Positions 59,821-64,000 of a stretch of DNA of 64,000 bases are shown here, piece after piece. Where the stretch lies: assembly GCA_002503985.1 (NCBI GenBank), contig DASW01000009.1:62001-126000 (forward strand), read 5' to 3'. Each line of letters begins with the position of its first letter. Within the stretch, counting starts at the first letter, position 1. This DNA is from Thermoplasmata archaeon UBA61 (GTDB lineage: Archaea > Thermoplasmatota > Thermoplasmata > Lutacidiplasmatales > UBA184). Below the pieces are notes generated by a model. That model saw only the letters and a program-made list of their open reading frames with translations. It was not told the DNA's origin and searched no databases. Position numbers and translations under genes: made by a program.

Positions 59821-61054
59821 TCGTCCCGCCGAGGGAACGGGCGGCGTGCAGGGTGGCAGCTCGGATCCGATTCGCGGCCGACGTGGCCGGGTCGACCGCG
59901 TAGTTCGGGTGGAGGCTTCCCTCCCCGAGGTGGGCGAACAGGAAGAACGGGACCCTCTCCTTCCGGGCGATCCGCTCCAGCTCGGCGACGAGGGCGTCCA
60001 CCCGGGCCAAGGGGACCGCCACGTCCTCCCGGACGTGCTGGCCGTAGCGTTCGATGAGGACGTCGCCGCACGCCCCGCGGAGCGTCCACAGCTCGTCCGC
60101 GTCCTCGAAGACCGCGAACCCGTCAGCCGCTCCCATCTTCGCGAGCGCCCCGCGCAGCCGGGAGATCCTCCGCTCGGCCTCGTCGGGACCCCCCGCCTCC
60201 ACTTCGAGCAGCAGCAGCGAAGAGTCTCGGGGCCACCGGGCCTTCCGCCCTTCCGCGAGGGCGGCCGCAGAACCCCGGTCGAGGTACTCCACGGCGGAAA
60301 GCCCGCTATCGGGGACCCGGGTGAGGCCGACGACCAGGGGACCGAGGGAGGCGTTCCGCGGGACCGGGACGATTACGCCGTGCCGCACGGCCGGCACGGG
60401 CGCCAGGCGGACCGTAACCTCGGTCGCGATCCCGAGGGTGCCCTCGCTGCCGACGAACAGCTGGAGGAGGTCCGGTCCGACCGAGCGCTTGGCGACCCGG
60501 GAGCCGAGATGGACCCGAGACCCCGTACCGAGTACCGCTTCGACCTCTCGTACCCAGGCCCGCGTCGGGCCGTATCGGAACGACCGCATGCCCGAGGCGT
60601 TCGTCCCGACGTTCCCGCCCACCGTCGAAGCCGTCCACGACCCAGGGTTGGGGGGAAAGAACAGTCGGTGAGGAAGGAGCGCCCGCTGGAGGTCCCGGTT
60701 CACGATCCCCGGTTCGACCCGGGCCCAAAGACCGTCGGGGTCCACCTCGAGCAGGTGGGACCATCCGGAGAAGTCGACGACGACGCTCCCGTCGGCGGGG
60801 ACCGATTCCCCATCGAGCGAGGTACCCCCGCCCCGGGCCACGAGCGGGACGTGGGTGCGGCGCGCCCATCGGACCAGTTCCACCACGTCGTCCGGGTCGG
60901 TCGGCGCCACGACAGCGACCGGGCGACCGGTAACGTGGGACGCATCGTGCCCGAACGGGGCGATGGCGACCGCGTCGGTCGTGATTCGACCCCGTATCGT
61001 CCTCTCGAGCGACCGGGTCGTGTCCGGAGGTACCGCCGGACGAGGCCGCGACAC
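59528..61054 (-). CDS. FAD-linked oxidase, GlcD/LldD-like
   Basis: 508 aa. FAD-binding part: PLVARGGGTSLDGESVP, GSWTASTVGGNVGTNASGMRSFRYG, FVGSEGTLGIATEVT; the C-terminal oxidase ends HGVGRVKRSF...RACDPDGILNPGKLYP. Family members oxidise D-lactate, glycolate or other 2-hydroxy acids. The family normally ends at LNPGKLYP (about 59680), and a further 50 Arg/Pro/Gly-rich residues are encoded antisense to mutY. No GlcE/F or iron-sulfur partner is nearby. Confidence 0.93.
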   Translation of the reverse strand: MSRPRPAVPPDTTRSLERTIRGRITTDAVAIAPFGHDASHVTGRPVAVVAPTDPDDVVELVRWARRTHVPLVARGGGTSLDGESVPADGSVVVDFSGWSHLLEVDPDGLWARVEPGIVNRDLQRALLPHRLFFPPNPGSWTASTVGGNVGTNASGMRSFRYGPTRAWVREVEAVLGTGSRVHLGSRVAKRSVGPDLLQLFVGSEGTLGIATEVTVRLAPVPAVRHGVIVPVPRNASLGPLVVGLTRVPDSGLSAVEYLDRGSAAALAEGRKARWPRDSSLLLLEVEAGGPDEAERRISRLRGALAKMGAADGFAVFEDADELWTLRGACGDVLIERYGQHVREDVAVPLARVDALVAELERIARKERVPFFLFAHLGEGSLHPNYAVDPATSAANRIRAATLHAARSLGGTISAEHGVGRVKRSFLTEELGVSAVELLWAVKRACDPDGILNPGKLYPTLARPTRRPSRSPLGWEGGRVRTGSPNAGRSPFPLRSPPGGGRRRRAARP

Positions 61055-61077
61055 GGCTCACCCCCGCGAACTCGCGG

Positions 61078-61569
61078 TTAGGCCGACGGGGATGGGGTCC
61101 CGATGCTGTCCACGGCTTGGACGAAATCGTGGATGCCGAACGGGCGAACGAGGACCGCTTGCGCGCCCGCCTGCCGGGCGCGGGTCTCGAGCGCCGGGTC
61201 GGCGCGAGGGAGGATCACGAGCGCGTGCAGGTCCGAGCGATTTCGAAGGACGGCCGAGAGGTCATCGGCCCACCGTTCGCCATTGTCAGTCCCGGCGTCC
61301 AGGATTAGGATCTTGGTCTCGGAGGATGGAGGTAGGCGCTCGATCCCCTCCCGCGTGGGGGCCTCCAGGAGGACTCGGTGACGATGAAGGCGCAGAAGGC
61401 CCCGCAGGAGCAGCCGTGTGTCCTCGCTGCCCCCGAGAAGGACCGCGGGAGTGGTGTTGGGAGGGGATGTCGCTGGCGGGCCCGTGGGCCCCCTGGCGCC
61501 CTTGTCGGACTCGCTGTAGACGGCGTGAATGGTCGTCACCCCATGGGGGGTCCCGGAGTTTCCTAACAA
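61078..61569 (-). CDS. Response-regulator receiver-like protein
   Basis: 163 aa from a TTG at 61569; a GTG at 61539 in frame is the alternative. Receiver-like core: AVLLGGSEDTRLLLRGLLRLH, ILILDAGTDNGERWADDLSAVLRNR, HALVILPRADPALETRARQAGAQAVLVRPFGIHDFVQAVD. The phospho-acceptor position (ILILDAG) keeps an Asp, and the T/S and K positions are ILP and VRP, so Lys is replaced by Arg. A stand-alone or degenerate receiver, no output domain. TTTTA at about 61589 is the likely TATA. Confidence 0.72.
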   Translation of the reverse strand: MLGNSGTPHGVTTIHAVYSESDKGARGPTGPPATSPPNTTPAVLLGGSEDTRLLLRGLLRLHRHRVLLEAPTREGIERLPPSSETKILILDAGTDNGERWADDLSAVLRNRSDLHALVILPRADPALETRARQAGAQAVLVRPFGIHDFVQAVDSIGTPSPSA

Positions 61570-61670
61570 CCACTAGTCGCACTCCCTAAAAGAGCTACCC
61601 ACCACTCCTCGGGTTGGGAGCGGCCATGTGGAAAACGGGCTCATCGCCCATCGTCCGGGCCCCCGGATAA

Positions 61671-61832
61671 CTATATAGTCTCCTGCGGTTGTACATTCTT
61701 TGGCCTCGGGCATCGGCGGCAGCGTCTCTTGGTGGCACCGTCCAAGAGGCCAGGGGCCGCCCCGCCGGTGCCTCCCTTTTTCCGTGCGTGTGGAACGATA
61801 GGTTCTTTGTACGGGACGGTGGAGGGCGTGCG
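61671..61832 (+). promoter_or_regulatory. Strong TATA box and leader of the zinc-ribbon gene
   Basis: AACTATATAG (about 61669-61678) is the clearest TATA in the window. The leader to the ATG at 61833 is about 130 bases. It can form the hairpin TCTTGG...CCAAGA (around 61728-61751) and has a CCTTTTTCC stretch (about 61775), so a short transcript could end there. GGAGGG at 61821-61826 is the ribosome binding site. Confidence 0.4.
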
Positions 61833-62504
61833 ATGGTCGCCCTCTTCGGCCCTTCGCAGCAAGACCTCGAGCGTCTTCGATCTACCGTGCAGTCCCTCGG
61901 GACGACGAGCGTCCCCGGCCTCGCCGCCGCCCTATCGGTGCGCGAGCGCAAGGCCGAGAAGCTCTTGGCGCACGAGCTCGCTCGACCGAACAGCCCGATC
62001 GTCTACGAACCCAGCCGACGGGTGGTACGCTGGGCGATGCCGGCGCCGGTGAGCGAACCCGCCCTGGCCGCGCCCCCTCTGCCCGAGCCGCCGCGCGCCC
62101 CCCGGGCCCCTTCGCCCGTGTTCACCCCGGTCGGTCTCAAGACGCTCTGCCCTCACTGCCACGTCGCCCTTCAGTCGACCGGCACCGAGAGCCTCGCGGT
62201 CTGCCCGCAGTGCGGCCGGCTCTCTTCGACCCGGGAGGGGCGCGAGACCGCCGACCCGACCCCGACGACGACCCCGCCTCCCCTACCGGCCGGGAACGCC
62301 GGCTCGGCCGGGCTGGACGACCGCCGCTCGCAGGAGATGTTCGCCGCGTACGTCAGCGCAAAGCCGATCCCGTGCCCGAAGTGCCGGACCCCCTTGCGCC
62401 ATCGCGCCCTGAGCGAGTACGTTTGCCCGAGCTGCGGTCAGAGCGTTCGCTTCCCGAAGGCCGTCGAGCCCCGGGCCCCGCCCGTTCCGGCCCCTCCGGC
62501 GTAA
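61833..62504 (+). CDS. Winged-helix-like protein with two zinc ribbons
   Basis: 223 aa from the ATG at 61833. N-terminus (about 1-70, DLERLRSTVQSLGTTSVPGLAAALSVRERKAEKLL) looks like a winged helix for DNA binding. A Pro/Ala-rich linker leads to CPHCHVALQS...CPQCG, a second linker (TPTTTPPPLPAGN), and CPKCRTPLRH...CPSCGQ. Likely a DNA- or RNA-associated factor; no family name. Expression is probably high, from the TATA box. Confidence 0.7.
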   Translation: MVALFGPSQQDLERLRSTVQSLGTTSVPGLAAALSVRERKAEKLLAHELARPNSPIVYEPSRRVVRWAMPAPVSEPALAAPPLPEPPRAPRAPSPVFTPVGLKTLCPHCHVALQSTGTESLAVCPQCGRLSSTREGRETADPTPTTTPPPLPAGNAGSAGLDDRRSQEMFAAYVSAKPIPCPKCRTPLRHRALSEYVCPSCGQSVRFPKAVEPRAPPVPAPPA

Positions 62505-62557
62505 CCGGGAGCGCGACCCCGGGGCGACCCGGAGCTGGGCGTCCGTTCGTTCTCGGA

Positions 62558-63091
62558 CTAAGCGGAGACCGGAACGACGAGCTCGCCGCCGGACTTCTGC
62601 ATCGACGGCTGCCGCTTCGTCTTCGCGCCCTTCGTCTGCCAGAAGACCTCGGCGAACTCCTGGACGAGCTTCAAAAGCTCCTGCGCATCGGCGAGGTTCG
62701 TTCCCTGCCGGGCCTTGGAGGCCTGCTTCAGGATCTTCCAGACGAGTTCGTGGGCCTGCGGGAACTGCTTCGCGTGGTCCGGAGTGAAGTAGTCGCCCCA
62801 GATGACGCGGACCTCCTGCTTCACCTTCTCGGCGTGCTGCTCCTTGACCGCGGTGTAGCGGGCCATCTTGGAGATGAAGGCGGACCGCTCCTCGGGCTTC
62901 GCGTCCATGGCAGGAGGCGCGAGCTCTCCGATCAGCTGGTCCATGCGGATGACGGTGAGCGCCGCGATCTGGGCCTCATGCGGGTCGTAAATACCGCAGG
63001 GGATGTCGCAGTGCGCGTAGACCGCGCGGGGGGGGTTCACAGCGTCCAGCAGGCGTTCCACTAGTCCGAGAGAGGGGCTTCTCGTGGGCAT
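62558..63091 (-). CDS. sodN: Nickel-containing superoxide dismutase
   Basis: 177 aa. The Ni hook is HCDIPCGIY (27-35) immediately after a 26-residue leader ending VYA. Mature protein would start with His27, whose amino group and side chain bind Ni, with Cys28 and Cys32 (Cys2/Cys6). The helical rest (151 aa) is of the family length. Dismutates superoxide in the cytoplasm. The divergent neighbour is a peptidase needed to expose the His. CCTTATCC (63113-63120) is 25 bases upstream, a leaderless start. Confidence 0.96.
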   Translation of the reverse strand: MPTRSPSLGLVERLLDAVNPPRAVYAHCDIPCGIYDPHEAQIAALTVIRMDQLIGELAPPAMDAKPEERSAFISKMARYTAVKEQHAEKVKQEVRVIWGDYFTPDHAKQFPQAHELVWKILKQASKARQGTNLADAQELLKLVQEFAEVFWQTKGAKTKRQPSMQKSGGELVVPVSA

Positions 63092-63112
63092 GTCCTCGCC
63101 AATCCCGGAGGA

Positions 63113-63120
63113 GGATAAGG
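63113..63120 (-). promoter_or_regulatory. TATA box of sodN overlapping the sodX translation start region
   Basis: CCTTATCC on the minus strand, 25 bases before the sodN ATG. The same bases (GGATAAGG) lie between the sodX Shine-Dalgarno sequence GGAGGAGG and its ATG. The two genes therefore share a very compact 29-base divergent gap. Confidence 0.5.
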
Positions 63121-63510
63121 ATGCCGGAGCCCCCGGAGGGTAGTACGGCGCTTTCCAGGCCCCCGCCGTCCCGGTTCCGTCGTTGGTGGAGCCGAAGGGT
63201 CGTGGTGCGGGACGAGAGCATGCTCCCGACGCTGCGACCCGGGGACCGGCTGCTGGTCGACCGGCATGCTTACCGCGACCGGCCCCCTCGGGTCGGGGAC
63301 GTCGTGGTCCTGGTAGATCCCACGGACGCGAAGCTCTGGCTCGTCAAGCGCGTGGCGCAGGTCGACCCCTCCCAAGGGTCAGTCGAGGTCCGGGGGGACG
63401 CGGCCGAGATGGCCCGGGACAGCCGTCAGTTCGGGCCCGTGCCGACGCGCTCGGTCGTCGGCCGGGTGTATCGCTGCTATTTCCCGCCCGACCGACGTCG
63501 GGAGCTCTGA
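63121..63510 (+). CDS. sodX: Nickel SOD maturation protease (SodX, S26-like)
   Basis: 129 aa. VVRDESMLPTLRPGDRLLVDRH carries the catalytic Ser33 (SMLPT), and LWLVKRVAQV the Lys76, the Ser/Lys dyad of signal-peptidase-like enzymes. GDAAEMARDSRQFGPVPTRSVVGRVYRCYFP is the usual ending. No membrane anchor. It removes the leader of NiSOD so that His1 is free. Divergent to sodN with 29 bases between the starts. Confidence 0.93.
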   Translation: MPEPPEGSTALSRPPPSRFRRWWSRRVVVRDESMLPTLRPGDRLLVDRHAYRDRPPRVGDVVVLVDPTDAKLWLVKRVAQVDPSQGSVEVRGDAAEMARDSRQFGPVPTRSVVGRVYRCYFPPDRRREL

Positions 63511-63533
63511 TTCCGCGATCCGCGGGTGAAATC

Positions 63534-63540
63534 CTTAAGC
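63534..63540 (+). promoter_or_regulatory. TATA box of the solute-binding protein gene
   Basis: CTTAAGC centred 26 bases before the ATG at 63563, the leaderless arrangement. Confidence 0.5.
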
Positions 63541-63562
63541 GATAGGGCAATTCCCCACATCG

Positions 63563-64000
63563 ATGGCCGCCGCTACACCGGTGTGGGTTGTGGTCGTGAT
63601 TGTGGTCGCCGCCGCCGTCGGCGGGGTCGGGTTCCTCGCGGGCTACGAGTACCGGGGGTCTCCCGCCGCATCCCCCGGGGCGGTCGAGAACTCGACGCTG
63701 TCGGTGCTGGGGGCCGGAACGCTGGACACCCTCTTCCCTCAGGTCGCGAACGCGCTCGTGAACGAGACGCCGGGGGTCACCGCTCCTTCCGCGGCCCAGA
63801 CCTACGAAGGGTCGATCGACATCACGACCGCCATCACGTCGCTCGGCGCCAAGGCCGATGTCGCCGCGGTCGCCGATTACCGGCTCATCCCTCAGATGCT
63901 CGAACCCACGCACGCGGGCTACGAGGTCGTCTTCGGCACGACCCCCGAAGTGCTCGCGTACAACCCGAGCCTCCCGGCCTTCGCGGGGATCACCTCCACC
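63563..64000 (+). CDS. Tungstate/molybdate-type solute-binding protein (partial)
   Basis: First 146 residues; the gene continues beyond the window. A hydrophobic signal/anchor (about 5-27) is followed by LSVLGAGTLDTLFPQVANALVNETPGV, EGSIDITTAITSLGAKADVAAVADYRLIPQML and AGYEVVFGTTPEVLAYNPS. These match WtpA/ModA-type extracellular binding proteins (GSL...; aDV.a.aDy.li; vlaY). It probably feeds an ABC importer for tungstate or molybdate encoded further on. Confidence 0.82.
   Translation, partial: MAAATPVWVVVVIVVAAAVGGVGFLAGYEYRGSPAASPGAVENSTLSVLGAGTLDTLFPQVANALVNETPGVTAPSAAQTYEGSIDITTAITSLGAKADVAAVADYRLIPQMLEPTHAGYEVVFGTTPEVLAYNPSLPAFAGITST

Noticed and set aside
1..64000. CRISPR arrays, rRNA genes, inteins
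   Set aside because: No regularly spaced repeats or rRNA sequence were seen, and atpA, nrdJ and the DP2 gene read through without inserted intein blocks.

Overview
This 64-kb window comes from a high-GC (roughly two thirds G+C) archaeal chromosome, most likely a member of the Thermoplasmatota or a near relative. The archaeal calls are the large PolD subunit (DP2), an A-type ATP synthase, PurP, a PolB2-like DNA polymerase, a short RNase Z, a probable Pop5-type RNase P protein, FtsZ, an intron-bearing tRNA and many TATA boxes about 25-34 bases upstream of start codons (leaderless or near-leaderless genes). A nickel superoxide dismutase with its protease, a B12-dependent ribonucleotide reductase and a VKOR disulfide pair suggest oxygen exposure. 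Phylum placement is an inference from gene content.

Layout. 1-5.7 kb (minus): an apparent operon of a RecA-fold protein without Walker A, a 69-aa protein, a PolB2-like polymerase with altered exonuclease and motif C residues, a HEAT-repeat protein and a GNAT acetyltransferase. 5.9-10.0 kb: exported protein, DUF72 protein, serS, ferredoxin, YdeI-like protein. 10.0-18.7 kb: A-type ATP synthase in two convergent operons, F-A-B-D-(small membrane protein)-H-I on plus and K-E-C on minus. 18.7-24.1 kb: VKOR plus DUF929 protein, RNase Z, hutI, a duplicated-motif basic protein and a membrane protein. 24.2-29.4 kb: nrdJ with a structured leader, then an MFS exporter with a MarR regulator and a 35-bp palindromic operator. 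29.4-41.7 kb: TIGR02757 protein, GNAT, PolX with an eroded PHP domain, zinc-finger protein, nadC-nadA, STAND-like ATPase, gcvT, purP and an HTH regulator pair. 41.7-46.2 kb: tRNA-Arg(UCG) with an apparent T-loop intron, DP2 and a methyltransferase.

46,442-53,847 is a 7.4-kb mobile element of lower GC. It has about 71-bp imperfect terminal inverted repeats and a perfect 9-bp target duplication (GCTCTACGC). Its right-end gene is a transposase with SWIM finger, zinc ribbon and DDE domain. The cargo is a type II restriction-modification set with a small wHTH protein, a Panacea-type antitoxin with a RelE/YafQ-like small protein, a P-loop kinase and two membrane proteins. The element sits just upstream of the ftsZ TATA box.

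53.9-64 kb: ftsZ, probable pop5, a pilin-like exported protein, purH, thioredoxin, mutY convergent with and overlapping a GlcD-type oxidase, a receiver-like protein, a zinc-ribbon protein, sodN/sodX, and the start of a tungstate/molybdate-binding-like lipo/exported protein cut by the window end.
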